From Hylemonella gracilis ATCC 19624 (GTDB lineage Bacteria; Pseudomonadota; Gammaproteobacteria; Burkholderiales; Burkholderiaceae_C): a stretch of 64,000 nucleotides of DNA. The notes below the pieces were generated by a model. The model did not search any database, was not told where the DNA came from, and worked only from the letters and a program-made list of their open reading frames with translations. Every line of letters begins with the position of its first letter. Positions within the stretch are counted from its first letter, which is position 1. The translations under genes and the position numbers were made by a program. Shown here one piece after another: positions 10,710-19,662 of this stretch. The stretch covers positions 1 through 64,000 of the forward strand of contig NZ_AEGR01000061.1 of assembly GCF_000211835.1 (NCBI RefSeq), read 5' to 3'.

Positions 10710-12176
10710 TCATGTTTCCTCGAACCAGGCCAGGCCTTCGCGTGCCATCAGGGCCGAGCTGGCCGCCGGGCCCCAGCTGCCTGCGGGGTAGGGGCGCGCG
10801 GGTTGGTTCGAGGCTTGCCAGCCGCGTTGGATGGGGTCGATCCAGCGCCAAGCGGCTTCCAGCTCGTCGCGCCGCATGAAGTGGGTCAGTCGCCCGTGCA
10901 CCACGTCCATCAGCAGGCGCTCGTAAGCTTCCGCGCGACGGCGCCGCGAGGTGGACTGCAGATCCAGGCCCAGGTCCACGCGTTGCATGCGCATGCCGCT
11001 GCCCGGCTCCTTGACCATCATTTGCAGTTGGATGGATTCTTCGGGTTGCAGCGTGATGACCAGGCGGTTGGGCTGGGCGTCGGGCTGCTCCGCGAACACC
11101 GAGAACGGAGGCTGCGCGAACTCGATGATGATCTGACTGCGCCGGTGCGGCATGCGCTTGCCGGTGCGCAGGAAGAAGGGCACGTGGGCCCAGCGCGGGT
11201 TGCGCACATGGGCCTTGAGCGCCACGAAGGTCTCGGTCTGGCTCTCGGCGGGCACGCCGTCCTCTTCCCGGTAGCCGGGCGCGGCCTGCCCCTCGGCGTG
11301 GCCGGCAGCATACTGCCCGCGCACGGTGTCGCGCAGGATGTCGGCTTGCGTCAGTGGCTGCAATGAGCGCAGCACCTTGAGCTTTTCGTCACGCACATCA
11401 TCGGGGTCGAGTGAGAGCGGCGGCTCCATGGCCACGATGCACATCAGCTGCAGCAGGTGGTTCTGCACCATGTCGCGCAACGCGCCCGTCTGGTCGTAGA
11501 AACCAGCGCGGCTGCCCACACCCACCGACTCGGCGACGGTGATTTGCACGCTGCGGATGTTGGGGCCGCGCCAGAGCGGCTCGAAGATGGCGTTGCCAAA
11601 GCGCAGCACCATCAGGTTTTGCACCGTCTCTTTGCCCAGGTAGTGGTCGATGCGGTAGATTTGGCGCTCGGCGAAGTGGCGGGCCACCTCGTCGTTGATG
11701 GCGCGCGCCGATTCAAGGTCCTGCCCCAGCGGTTTTTCGAGCACCACGCGCGCGTCCGCGTTGATCAGGCCCTGTGCCGACAACTCGGCGCAGATCGGCG
11801 CGAAGAGCCCGGGCGCCGTGGCGAGGTAGTAAACCCGCACGGCCGTGCGCGCGCAGCAGGCGCGCAGCGCGGTGAAACTCTCGGGTCGGGTCGCGTCCAC
11901 GGTCGCGAAGTCCAGTCGGGCCAAGAATCCGCTCCAGGCCGCGGCATCCAAGGCGTTGTCGGGGATGAAGGGGCGGGCGCGCTCAGCGACAAAGGCGGCG
12001 TAGTCCGCCGTGGTCCAGGGCTGGCGCCCGACGCCCACGATGCGCGCCTCGGCGGGCAACCGGCCGTGCAGATGGGCCATGTACAGCGCGGGGATCAGCT
12101 TGCGCAGCGCCAGGTCGCCGGCGCCGCCGAAGATGACGAGGTCCAGGGGAAGCGGGGGGTCGGTCTTGGTGTTCAT
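10710..12176 (-). CDS. zwf: Glucose-6-phosphate 1-dehydrogenase
   Basis: Oxidises glucose 6-phosphate to 6-phosphogluconolactone with NAD(P). Motifs are the Rossmann start LVIFGGAGDLALRKL, the active site RIDHYLGKETVQNLM, and ARVVLEKPLGQDL. From the ATG at 12176 (MNTKTDPP) the protein is 488 residues, the normal size. An in-frame ATG at 12206 would add ten residues; neither start has a strong ribosome-binding site. It follows the LacI-type regulator by 54 bases on the same strand, so it is probably in one transcript with pgl, edd and eda. Confidence 0.96.
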   Translation of the reverse strand: MNTKTDPPLPLDLVIFGGAGDLALRKLIPALYMAHLHGRLPAEARIVGVGRQPWTTADYAAFVAERARPFIPDNALDAAAWSGFLARLDFATVDATRPESFTALRACCARTAVRVYYLATAPGLFAPICAELSAQGLINADARVVLEKPLGQDLESARAINDEVARHFAERQIYRIDHYLGKETVQNLMVLRFGNAIFEPLWRGPNIRSVQITVAESVGVGSRAGFYDQTGALRDMVQNHLLQLMCIVAMEPPLSLDPDDVRDEKLKVLRSLQPLTQADILRDTVRGQYAAGHAEGQAAPGYREEDGVPAESQTETFVALKAHVRNPRWAHVPFFLRTGKRMPHRRSQIIIEFAQPPFSVFAEQPDAQPNRLVITLQPEESIQLQMMVKEPGSGMRMQRVDLGLDLQSTSRRRRAEAYERLLMDVVHGRLTHFMRRDELEAAWRWIDPIQRGWQASNQPARPYPAGSWGPAASSALMAREGLAWFEET

Positions 12177-12230
12177 GCGGGGGTTCAGGTCAGGGGCAAA
12201 CCGCATCTTGGCACGGGCCGGGGCCGGCTG

Positions 12231-13256
12231 TCAGGAACTGGCGCGCACCACCACCTCGTAAGGCAGGTGCACGCTGTGCTGGGCCGGGAGGCCGCCGCGG
12301 ATCAGTTGCAGCAGCATCTGCGCGCCGGCTTCGCCGATGGCCCAGCGCGGCGTGCGCACGGTGGTCAAGGGCGGCAGCATCTGGGCGCTGCCCGCCAGGT
12401 CGTTGAAGCCCGCGATGGCCAGCTTTTGGGGCACGGCCACACCCAGCCGCTGCGCGGCCAGCAGACCGCCCTGGGCCAGGTCGTCGTTGCAGAAGAAGAC
12501 CGCGTCCACGTCCGTTTGCTCGCGCAGCAGGCGTTCCAGCAGCTCGGCGCCCAGTGCCAGCGAGGAACGCGCCGGGCTCAACAACTCCAGCGCGGGGTCA
12601 TACAGACCCGCGGCCCGCAGGCAACGGCGGTAACCCTCGGCGCGTTGAAGAGTGCGCGGGTCGAGCTGGGCGGCGATGAAGGCGATGCGTTTGCGCCCGC
12701 GCGCCAGCAGGTGCTCGGTCATGGCCGCGCCCGCGTCCTGTTGCGAGAAGCCCGCGCAATAGACCTGAGGTGCGTCGGTCACTTCCATCAGGTGCACGCA
12801 AGGCACGCCGCTGGCGGCGATCAACTGGCGCGCGGTCTCGGTGCGGTCGAAACCGGTGACCAGCAGTCCGGCCGGACGCAGCGCGAGGTAGCTGCGCAGC
12901 AGCGCTTCCTCTTCCTGCGCGTCGTAGTGCGTCACCCCGATCAGCGGCTGGTAGCCCGCCGGGAAGAGTGTGCGGTGCACGGCTTCCAGCACGTCCACGA
13001 AGAGGGTGTTGGACAACAGGGGCACGAGCACGGGCACTTGGGTGCCGCGTTGGGTGGCCAGGGCGCGCGCCGCGGGGTCGGGCACGTAACCCAGGCGCTG
13101 CGCCGCTTCCTGCACGCGTGCCACCAGCTCGGGGGCGACGCCGCGTTCTCCGCGCAGTGCGCGCGAGGCGGTGATCGGACTGACTTCGGCGGCCTGGGCC
13201 ACATCGTTGAGGGTGACGCGACCGCTGGAACGGCGGCGGCGCGGGTGCTGGCTCAA
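12231..13256 (-). CDS. gntR: LacI-family transcriptional regulator, gluconate repressor-like
   Basis: A 341-residue repressor with an N-terminal LacI helix-turn-helix (RVTLNDVAQAAEVSPITASRALRG), hinge, and a periplasmic-binding-protein fold effector domain ending IRGGLPAQHSVHLPYEVVVRASS. The neighbours are gntK with a sugar-acid TRAP transporter (divergent) and the zwf-edd-eda genes (downstream, same strand). A role like GntR, sensing gluconate or 6-phosphogluconate, is therefore inferred. Two copies of GGAyAGCGCTACCAw, one between this gene and gntK and one touching the gntK start, are candidate operators, so autoregulation is likely. The effector is not provable from sequence. Confidence 0.85.
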   Translation of the reverse strand: MSQHPRRRRSSGRVTLNDVAQAAEVSPITASRALRGERGVAPELVARVQEAAQRLGYVPDPAARALATQRGTQVPVLVPLLSNTLFVDVLEAVHRTLFPAGYQPLIGVTHYDAQEEEALLRSYLALRPAGLLVTGFDRTETARQLIAASGVPCVHLMEVTDAPQVYCAGFSQQDAGAAMTEHLLARGRKRIAFIAAQLDPRTLQRAEGYRRCLRAAGLYDPALELLSPARSSLALGAELLERLLREQTDVDAVFFCNDDLAQGGLLAAQRLGVAVPQKLAIAGFNDLAGSAQMLPPLTTVRTPRWAIGEAGAQMLLQLIRGGLPAQHSVHLPYEVVVRASS

Positions 13257-13294
13257 GGGTTATCCCTGCGAAATTGGAAAGGGCGCATGCGGTA

Positions 13295-13310
13295 GGATAG
13301 CGCTACCATC
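13295..13310. promoter_or_regulatory. Candidate LacI/GntR operator 1
   Basis: The sequence GGATAGCGCTACCATC contains the perfect palindrome TAGCGCTA, with the central GC dyad that LacI-family repressors favour. It lies 39 bases upstream of the gntR start. It shares 13 of its first 15 bases with operator 2 at 13432, and both differences are pyrimidine or A/T swaps. Binding by the adjacent regulator is inferred. Confidence 0.55.
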
Positions 13311-13395
13311 GCCTGATTTCAAGGCTGACCCGCCGTACAAACCGAAGTCTCAGGGTTTTCATCGAGGTTCCTCTTCACAGTTTCGTCTATCCGTG

Positions 13396-13420
13396 CGGCA
13401 CGCCTTGGGCGTGCCGTTTT
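13396..13420 (+). terminator. Intrinsic-terminator-like hairpin in the gntK leader
   Basis: A perfect nine-base-pair stem (CGGCACGCC / GGCGTGCCG) with a TTG loop is followed by TTTT, 30 bases upstream of gntK. The form is that of a rho-independent terminator or attenuator. Nothing upstream on the plus strand needs terminating except a leader that would start near operator 1. It may be an attenuator or may shield gntK from read-through. Confidence 0.5.
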
Positions 13421-13431
13421 CACAGAGCATT

Positions 13432-13449
13432 GGACAGCGCTACCAAATC
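13432..13449. promoter_or_regulatory. Candidate LacI/GntR operator 2 abutting the gntK start
   Basis: The sequence GGACAGCGCTACCAAATC ends one base before the gntK ATG and repeats the core of operator 1, with centres about 137 bases apart. Two sites at this spacing would suit repression by looping. The site occupies the place where a ribosome-binding site would be, and no clear Shine-Dalgarno is visible. Confidence 0.5.
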
Positions 13450-14007
13450 ATGTCTGACACGCCATCTTTCCAACCCGGAGCAGGGTTCGCGCCGCAGCAC
13501 CTCGTCGTGATGGGCGTGGCCGGCTGCGGCAAATCCAGCCTGGCCCAGGCCGTGTCCCGCCACATGGACTGGCGTTTGCACGAGGGGGACGACTACCACT
13601 CGCCCGAGAACGTGCGCAAGATGCGCGCGGGCATCGCCTTGACCGACGACGACCGCGCGGGCTGGCTGCAGCGCCTGGGGCAACTGCTCGCCGCGGAATC
13701 CGGTGTGGTGCTGACCTGTTCCGCCCTGCGCCGCGCCTACCGTGACCGCCTGCGCGCCGCCGCTCCCGATCTGCGTTTCGCCTTCATGGGCCTGAGCGAG
13801 GAGGCGGCGCGTCAGCGCGTGGCCGCGCGCCCCGGCCATATTTTTCCGGTGAGCCTGGTGGCCAGCCAGTTCCAAACCCTGGAAGACCCCCGTGGCGAGC
13901 CTGGGGTGCTGGCGCTCGACGCACTGCAACCCCTGGACCAGCTCTGCCAGCACGTGTGCGACTGGCTGCGCCAGCCGACCTCCCAGACTCAAGCACCCCA
14001 GGCATGA
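13450..14007 (+). CDS. gntK: Gluconokinase
   Basis: Phosphorylates gluconate to 6-phosphogluconate, which feeds Edd. The 185-residue protein has a P-loop MGVAGCGKSSLAQA, then EGDDYHSPENVRKM and the lid region RQRVAARPGHIFPVSLVASQFQTLEDP, all characteristic of the GntK family (shikimate-kinase-like fold). The ATG at 13450 directly follows operator 2. Its stop overlaps the start of the TRAP small subunit (ATGA), coupling kinase and uptake. Confidence 0.94.
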   Translation: MSDTPSFQPGAGFAPQHLVVMGVAGCGKSSLAQAVSRHMDWRLHEGDDYHSPENVRKMRAGIALTDDDRAGWLQRLGQLLAAESGVVLTCSALRRAYRDRLRAAAPDLRFAFMGLSEEAARQRVAARPGHIFPVSLVASQFQTLEDPRGEPGVLALDALQPLDQLCQHVCDWLRQPTSQTQAPQA

Positions 14008-14504
14008 CACAAGAATCCCTTCCTTCTTCCGCCGCCCAGAAATTCACCGGCCTGCTGATGGCCCTGTGCCTGGCCGTGATGGCGCTGGCGGTGTTCGTCA
14101 ACGTGGTGCTGCGCTACGGCTTTGGCAGCGGTGTCGCGGCCAGCGAGGAGCTGTCGCGTTTGCTGTTCGTCTGGCTGGTCTGCATCGGCGCCACCGCGGC
14201 CTACCCGCGTGGCGAGCACATGGCCTTCACCGCGCTGGTTCGGCGTTTTCGACATGGCGCGGCCATGCCCTGGCTGGCGCGGCTCATCCATCTGCTCGTG
14301 GTGGTGGCCTGCGTGATGCTGGCCTGGGGCGCTTGGCAGCAGGTCGTGGTGGGCATGGGCAGCCACAGCGTGGTCTTGCGTTACCCGGCGGCCCTGCTGC
14401 CCTTGCCAGCCTTGCTGTGCAGCGTGGCCATCGGCGTCATGGCCTTGCGCGATCTGGTGCGCGGGCGTTTGCCCGATTTCGGCCATGAAGCCGAGGTGGA
14501 GTGA
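14004..14504 (+). CDS. TRAP transporter small permease, DctQ-like
   Basis: Small membrane subunit (166 residues, four hydrophobic segments at about 14-34, 50-70, 87-107 and 124-144) of a tripartite ATP-independent periplasmic transporter. Motifs NVVLRYGFGSGVAASEELSRLLFVWL and the GRGEH-like YPRGEHMAF are typical of DctQ. It starts in an ATGA overlap with gntK and is followed at once by DctM, so the operon probably takes up gluconate or a related sugar acid. Confidence 0.92.
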   Translation: MTQESLPSSAAQKFTGLLMALCLAVMALAVFVNVVLRYGFGSGVAASEELSRLLFVWLVCIGATAAYPRGEHMAFTALVRRFRHGAAMPWLARLIHLLVVVACVMLAWGAWQQVVVGMGSHSVVLRYPAALLPLPALLCSVAIGVMALRDLVRGRLPDFGHEAEVE

Positions 14505-14507
14505 GTG

Positions 14508-15803
14508 ATGAGTCTCGAAGCGCAAGCCTTCATTGTTTTTTGCCTGGGCATGGTGGTCTTCATGGGCCTGGGCGTGCCCATGGCCTTTGCCTTGGTACTG
14601 ACCGGCGCGGGCATGGCCTGGACGCTGGATTTCTGGGACACCCAGTTGCTGGCCCAGAACTTGGTGGCCGGCATCGACAGCTTTCCGCTGCTGGCCGTGC
14701 CCTTCTTCATCCTGGCAGGTGAGCTGATGAACGCGGGCGGCATCAGCCGCCGCATCATTGAGATGGCGCGCGCCTGGGTGGGACACATCCGAGGCGGCCT
14801 GGGCTTCGTGACCATTGGCGCGGCCATGCTGATGGCCAGCATGAGCGGTTCGGCGTTGGCGGACACCGCGGCGCTGGCGACCATCCTGCTGCCGATGATG
14901 AAGGCGCACGGTTACCCCATGGGCCGCTCGGCCGGCCTGATGGCCGCGGGCGGCATCATCGCGCCCATCATCCCGCCGTCCATGCCCATGGTGATCTACG
15001 GCGTGACGACCAACACCTCGATCTCCCAGCTCTTCCTCTCGGGTATCGTGCCCGGCATCATCATGGGACTGGGGCTGGTGATTGCCTGGCGCATCGAAAG
15101 CGCGCGCATGACCGGTGTGCAGCGTGACGAGCCCATGCCCTACAAGGATCGCTTGCGTGTCACGGCCAAGGCTTTCTGGGCCTTGCTGATGCCCCTCATC
15201 ATCATCGGCGGCATGAAGTCCGGCGTGTTCACGCCGACCGAGGCGGCGGTGGTCGCGGCGTTCTACGCCCTCATGGTGGCCCTGCTGGTGCACCGTGAAA
15301 TGACCCTGGCTCAGTTGCACGGCGTGCTGACCCGCGCGGCCAAGACCACGGCCATCGTGATGTTCCTGTGCGCCGGTGCGCAGGTGGCCAGCTACATGGT
15401 CACGCTGGCCGATCTGCCGACCGTGTTGACCGGCTGGCTGGGTGGCCTGACCGAAAACCCCAAGCTGCTGATGCTGGTGATGATGGGCGTGCTGGTCGTG
15501 ATCGGCACCGCGCTGGACTTGACGCCCACCATCCTGATCTTTGCCCCCGTGATGCTGCCCATCGCGGTCAAGGCGGGCATCGACCCGGTGTACTTCGGCT
15601 TGATGTTCGTGCTCAACGGCACCATCGGCCTGATCACGCCGCCCGTGGGCACGGTGCTCAACGTGGTGGCCGGCGTGGGCCGCATGCAGCTGGACGAGGT
15701 CATCCGCGGGGTCAATCCCTACCTGATCGTTTACCTGGCCATCCTGCTGCTCTTCATCGCGTTCCCGCAGATCGTCACTGCGCCGGTCCTTTGGTTGCGC
15801 TGA
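14508..15803 (+). CDS. TRAP transporter large permease, DctM-like
   Basis: Large ion-coupled membrane subunit, 431 residues and about twelve hydrophobic segments. Family motifs visible are GVPMAFAL, SGSALADTAALATILLPMM, AAGGIIAPIIPPSMPMVIYG, GVFTPTEAAVVAAFYAL and GTIGLITPPVGTVLNVVAGV. The ATG at 14508 is preferred to the overlapping GTG at 14505. It works with the DctQ protein before it and the DctP receptor after it. Substrate by context: gluconate or a similar hexonate. Confidence 0.94.
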   Translation: MSLEAQAFIVFCLGMVVFMGLGVPMAFALVLTGAGMAWTLDFWDTQLLAQNLVAGIDSFPLLAVPFFILAGELMNAGGISRRIIEMARAWVGHIRGGLGFVTIGAAMLMASMSGSALADTAALATILLPMMKAHGYPMGRSAGLMAAGGIIAPIIPPSMPMVIYGVTTNTSISQLFLSGIVPGIIMGLGLVIAWRIESARMTGVQRDEPMPYKDRLRVTAKAFWALLMPLIIIGGMKSGVFTPTEAAVVAAFYALMVALLVHREMTLAQLHGVLTRAAKTTAIVMFLCAGAQVASYMVTLADLPTVLTGWLGGLTENPKLLMLVMMGVLVVIGTALDLTPTILIFAPVMLPIAVKAGIDPVYFGLMFVLNGTIGLITPPVGTVLNVVAGVGRMQLDEVIRGVNPYLIVYLAILLLFIAFPQIVTAPVLWLR

Positions 15804-15844
15804 CGACGTTCACTTTCTTTTCACTCGCTTCAAGGAGACACACC

Positions 15845-16864
15845 ATGAAACTGATTCGACGCACTCTGCTGGCCGCCACCGCGGCCGCGCTCCTGGCCGC
15901 GCCCCTGGCCGGCCTGGCCCAAGACGTGAAGTCGCGCATCATCCGCTTCGGCTACGGCCTGAACGAACAATCCAATCAAGGCCGCGCCGTCAAGGTGTTC
16001 GCCGACGAGGTGGCCAAGGCATCGAATGGCAAGCTGCGCTTGCGCGCGATCGGCGCCGCCGCCCTGGGTTCGGACGTGCAGATGCAGCAGGCCCTGATCG
16101 GCGGCGCGCAGGAGATGATGGTGGGTTCCACCGCGACCCTGGTGGGCATCACGCAGGAAATGGCGCTGTGGGACACGCCCTTCCTCTTCAACAACACCCA
16201 GGAAGCCGACGCCGTGCTGGATGGCCCGGTCGGCCAGAAGGTGATGGACAAGCTGCAGGAAAAGGGCCTGGTGGGCCTGGTCTACTGGGAAAACGGCTTC
16301 CGCAACCTGACCAACAACAAGCGCCCGGTCACCAAGGTGGAAGACATGGACGGCATCAAGCTGCGCGTCATGCAGAACAACGTCTTCCTCGACAGCTTCA
16401 AGATGCTGGGCGCCAACGCCGTGCCGCTGCCGTTCTCCGAGCTGTTCAGCGCCCTGGAAACCAAGACGGTGGATGGCCAGGAGAACCCGTACAACACCAT
16501 CCTGTCGAGCAAGTTCTACGAAGTCCAGAAGTACCTGAGCGTGACCAACCACGTCTACAGCCCCTGGATCGTGACCGTCAGCAAGAAGTGGTGGGACACC
16601 TTGTCCAAGGATGAGCAGAAGATCCTGTTGGACGCCGCGAAGAAGAGCCGTGACTTCGAGCGCAAGGACACCCGCGCCGAAGCCGCCCAGGCCCTGGCCG
16701 AGCTGCGTGCCAAGGGCATGCTGATCAACGAGTTGACGCCGGCCGAGACCGACCGCATGCGCGCGCGCCTGACCCAGGTGAACGCCAGCATCGCCACCGG
16801 CGTGGGCCAGGCCCTGTGGGACGAAACCCAGGCTGAACTCAAGCGCCTGCGCGCGAAGAAGTAA
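15845..16864 (+). CDS. TRAP transporter substrate-binding protein, DctP-like
   Basis: Periplasmic receptor of 339 residues with a signal peptide (MKLIRRTLLAATAAALLAAP, cut near GLAQ). An AAGGAGA Shine-Dalgarno precedes the ATG. The DctP-family core has QALIGGAQEMMVGSTATL, WDTPFLF, and the LRVMQNN region whose arginine normally pairs with the substrate carboxylate, then NPYNTILSSKFYEVQKYLSVTNHVYSP. It closes the gntK-TRAP operon and is followed by a strong terminator. Binding of gluconate or another sugar acid is inferred from gntK and the ED genes. Confidence 0.93.
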   Translation: MKLIRRTLLAATAAALLAAPLAGLAQDVKSRIIRFGYGLNEQSNQGRAVKVFADEVAKASNGKLRLRAIGAAALGSDVQMQQALIGGAQEMMVGSTATLVGITQEMALWDTPFLFNNTQEADAVLDGPVGQKVMDKLQEKGLVGLVYWENGFRNLTNNKRPVTKVEDMDGIKLRVMQNNVFLDSFKMLGANAVPLPFSELFSALETKTVDGQENPYNTILSSKFYEVQKYLSVTNHVYSPWIVTVSKKWWDTLSKDEQKILLDAAKKSRDFERKDTRAEAAQALAELRAKGMLINELTPAETDRMRARLTQVNASIATGVGQALWDETQAELKRLRAKK

Positions 16865-16885
16865 GCCGCTTTCCTAGCTTGGCCC

Positions 16886-16918
16886 AAACGCCCGGTGCTT
16901 GTCGCGCCGGGCGTTTTT
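16886..16918 (+). terminator. Rho-independent terminator after the TRAP operon
   Basis: A nine-base-pair stem (AACGCCCGG / CCGGGCGTT) with an 11-base loop is followed by TTTT, starting 22 bases after the dctP stop. Confidence 0.85.
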
Positions 16919-16990
16919 CATTGAGCGGTGTGGTGTTCTCGCCAAGGCCAGCGCCCGAGACCTTGCAAAATTTACGCGCGGGCAATGCGC

Positions 16991-18205
16991 TCAAGCACGC
17001 ACGCTCAATGTCATGCGCTCTTGGTATTCGCGTGGCGTGCAGTCGAGTTCTCTCCGAAAGACCGTGTACATGTACTGCAGCGAGGTGAAGCCGCTGCGCA
17101 CAGCGACATCCGAACTCGATGCGTCCCGCCGCGCGAGCATTTCCTTGGCGACGTCGAGCTTGTGAGACAGGATCGCCTGGTGCACGGTGCAGCCCAGGTC
17201 GCGACGAAAGTGCTCCTCCAGCGCCGAACGCGAGATGCCCACGTACGCGGCGACTTGTTCCGTCTTGATGCCTTGGCATGCGTATTGCCGTATGAAATGG
17301 CGCGCGCGCATCACGTAGGCGTTGGACAGGGGCTGATGGCGCGAGGACGCCAGCGCGTTGACCCCCACCGGCGGAACCAGCACCCTGTGCCCGGGCAGGC
17401 GCACGCCGCCCAGCATCTGGTGCAGCAGCTGCGCGGCAGTGCGACCCATCTCTTCCGTGCTTTGGATGACCGATGACAGGGGAATGCGGCCCAGCGTTCG
17501 CGCCAAGGGGTCGTTGTCGATGCCGATGATGGCCACCTGCTCGGGCACGGCGAGATCGGCCAGCAGGCAGGCCTGCAGCAGATGGCGCGCCCGCGCGTCG
17601 GTCACGGCGATGATGCCGACCGGCTTGGGCAGCGCCCGCAGCCAGTCGATCAACTGCGCGCTGGACTGATTCCAGGACATGGCGCTGGTGGCCAGGCCTC
17701 GGTAAATTTCGTCTGGCGCGCAGGCGTTCGGTTGATCGGCCTGGCGCAACCGCAAATAAGCGCGCTCGCGTTCCAAGGCCCATCGGTGAGCCGGCGAGAC
17801 AGGCACGCTGTAGAGGGCGAAGTTCTCCAGACCCGCGTCGATCAGATGCTTGTACGCCAGCGCGATCAACTGCGCGTTGTCGGTCGCGACGTAGGGATGC
17901 TGGCTCGGATAGGCCGTTTCATCCTCGTAGGAGGCGCCTATCGCGACGATGGGCAAGCGACAAGGACGCAAGGCATCGGCGACGTCGGGGTCGTCGAAGT
18001 CCGCAATGATGCCGTCGCCATCGAAGTGCTCAATGCCCGCGAGACGACAGCGGAAATCATCCTCGAGAAAGAGCTCCCAAGTGACCCGCGTCGAACGCAG
18101 ATAGTCGCCGATGCCGACGATGATGTCGCGGTCATAGACTTTGTTCGCGTTGAACAGTAGCGCGATCCGGTGGATGCGCGGATGCGCGGGCGAGTGGCTG
18201 TGCAT
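16991..18205 (-). CDS. xylR: XylR-type regulator of xylose genes (AraC family with sugar-binding domain)
   Basis: A 404-residue activator. The N-terminal 270 residues form a LacI/GalR-like periplasmic-binding-protein domain (RIALLFNANKVYDRDIIVGIGDYLR, and AIIGIDNDPLARTLGRIPLSSV). The C-terminal 110 residues are an AraC double helix-turn-helix (VAAYVGISRSALEEHFRRDLGCTVHQAIL, and SDVAVRSGFTSLQYMYTVFRRELDCTPREYQ). This domain order is the hallmark of XylR. It is divergent from xylFGH, the expected target, across a 360-base gap. Xylose as effector is inferred from family and context. Confidence 0.92.
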   Translation of the reverse strand: MHSHSPAHPRIHRIALLFNANKVYDRDIIVGIGDYLRSTRVTWELFLEDDFRCRLAGIEHFDGDGIIADFDDPDVADALRPCRLPIVAIGASYEDETAYPSQHPYVATDNAQLIALAYKHLIDAGLENFALYSVPVSPAHRWALERERAYLRLRQADQPNACAPDEIYRGLATSAMSWNQSSAQLIDWLRALPKPVGIIAVTDARARHLLQACLLADLAVPEQVAIIGIDNDPLARTLGRIPLSSVIQSTEEMGRTAAQLLHQMLGGVRLPGHRVLVPPVGVNALASSRHQPLSNAYVMRARHFIRQYACQGIKTEQVAAYVGISRSALEEHFRRDLGCTVHQAILSHKLDVAKEMLARRDASSSDVAVRSGFTSLQYMYTVFRRELDCTPREYQERMTLSVRA

Positions 18206-18565
18206 GATTCCTGACGCGGTCTCGCGTGACGCCGCCTTGTCTCCTCGGTGTTGGCCTGGGACGGCCCCATCAGGCCGCGCCCCTATCGTTAGTCATTAGG
18301 TGAAACCACCAACGCCGTTGGCGCTCCGCGCGTCCTGCGGCGAATGATAAATAAACATTAGATTCTTTGGCCGATTTCACAATCGACCGCGCGCGAAGCC
18401 AGGGCTACGATGAAAACGCCCTGCGAAATTCTTGCATGAAGGATCGCCCGCAAGAAGCGGTCGATTCGCGCATGCAGCGCGGGTTGAACCGCATGCAGTG
18501 GCCGCGCTTCAAGACACGGCGCGGCCATTCGGTTCATCGATCCCTACAAAACAGGAGTGAGACAA
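18206..18565. promoter_or_regulatory. Divergent xylR-xylF control region
   Basis: This 360-base non-coding region holds an AT-rich patch (about 18343-18370) unlike its surroundings, a likely site of promoters and XylR binding. Nearer xylF lies a perfect hairpin, TGGCCGCGC / GCGCGGCCA (18499-18507 and 18519-18527), in the presumed 5' leader. A Shine-Dalgarno ACAGGAG (18551-18557) precedes the xylF ATG at 18566. I could not identify XylR half-sites with confidence. Confidence 0.5.
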
Positions 18566-19591
18566 ATGATTTTCAGCAAACGTCGTTCCGTGTTGGCTTC
18601 ATTGGTTTGTGGTGCCGTCCTCGCCAGCTCGTTGCTCGGCACGCTGGCGCACGCCAGCAAGGAGCGTCCCGAGATCGGTTTCAGCATCGACGACCTGCGC
18701 GTCGAGCGCTGGGCGCGTGATCGCGATTACTTCGTGGCCGCGGCCACGCAGCTTGGCGCCAAGGTGTCGGTGCAATCGGCCGACGCCAACGAGGCGCGTC
18801 AGATCGCCCAGATCGAGAACATGATTTCGCGAGGCGTGGACGTGATCGTCATCGTGCCCTTCAATTCCAAGGCCCTGACCAATGTCGTGGCCGAGGCGAA
18901 GAAGGCGGGCATCAAAGTGCTGTCCTATGACCGCCTGATCCTCGATGCCGACGTCGATGCCTACATCTCCTTCGACAACCACAAGGTTGGAGAAATGCAG
19001 GCGCAAGGCGTCTTCAGCGCCCGTCCCAAGGGCAACTATTTCCTGCTCGGCGGCGCGCCGACCGACAACAACGCCAAGATGCTGCGCGAAGGACAGCTGA
19101 AGGTGCTGCAGCCCGCGATCGACCGAGGCGACATCAAGGTGGTCGGCTCGCAATGGGTGCCGGAATGGAGTCCGTCCACCGCGCTCTCGATCATGGAGAA
19201 CGCGTTGACGGCCAATGGCAACAAGATCGACGCCGTGGTGGCTTCCAACGACGGCACGGCGGGTGGCGCCATCCAGGCGCTGGCCGCGCAGCGCCTGGCG
19301 GGCAAGGTGCCGGTCTCGGGGCAGGACGCCGACCTGGCCGCCGTCAAGCGCCTGATCGCCGGCACGCAGACGATGACGGTCTACAAGCCGCTCAAGCAGA
19401 TCGCGAGCACGGCAGCCCAACTGGCGGTGGACCTCGCCAAGGGCAACAAGCCGACGTACAACTCCCAGTACGACAACGGCAAGAAGAAAGTCGATACCGT
19501 GCTGCTGCAGCCGACCGTGCTGACCAAGGAGAACATCGACCTGGTGATCAAGGACGGTCTCTACACCCAAGCGCAGATCAGCGGCAAGTGA
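18566..19591 (+). CDS. xylF: D-xylose ABC transporter substrate-binding protein
   Basis: Periplasmic xylose receptor of 341 residues with a signal peptide (MIFSKRRSVLASLVCGAVLASSLLGTLAHA). The mature protein closely follows known XylF: GFSIDDLRVERWARDRDYF, QSADANEARQIAQIENMI, SYDRLI, YISFDNHKVGE, GNYFLLGGAPTDNNAKM, MENALTANGNKIDAVVASNDGTAGGAIQAL and SGQDADLAAVKR. I chose the ATG at 18566 with ACAGGAG upstream rather than the GTG at 18557 inside that site. It is the first gene of xylFGH. Confidence 0.96.
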   Translation: MIFSKRRSVLASLVCGAVLASSLLGTLAHASKERPEIGFSIDDLRVERWARDRDYFVAAATQLGAKVSVQSADANEARQIAQIENMISRGVDVIVIVPFNSKALTNVVAEAKKAGIKVLSYDRLILDADVDAYISFDNHKVGEMQAQGVFSARPKGNYFLLGGAPTDNNAKMLREGQLKVLQPAIDRGDIKVVGSQWVPEWSPSTALSIMENALTANGNKIDAVVASNDGTAGGAIQALAAQRLAGKVPVSGQDADLAAVKRLIAGTQTMTVYKPLKQIASTAAQLAVDLAKGNKPTYNSQYDNGKKKVDTVLLQPTVLTKENIDLVIKDGLYTQAQISGK

Positions 19592-19662
19592 ACAGCCGCT
19601 TGCGATCGCAGGGCGGGTGCGTCGCCTGACACACCCGCCGCGCTTCACGCGTGGAGAAAAAC

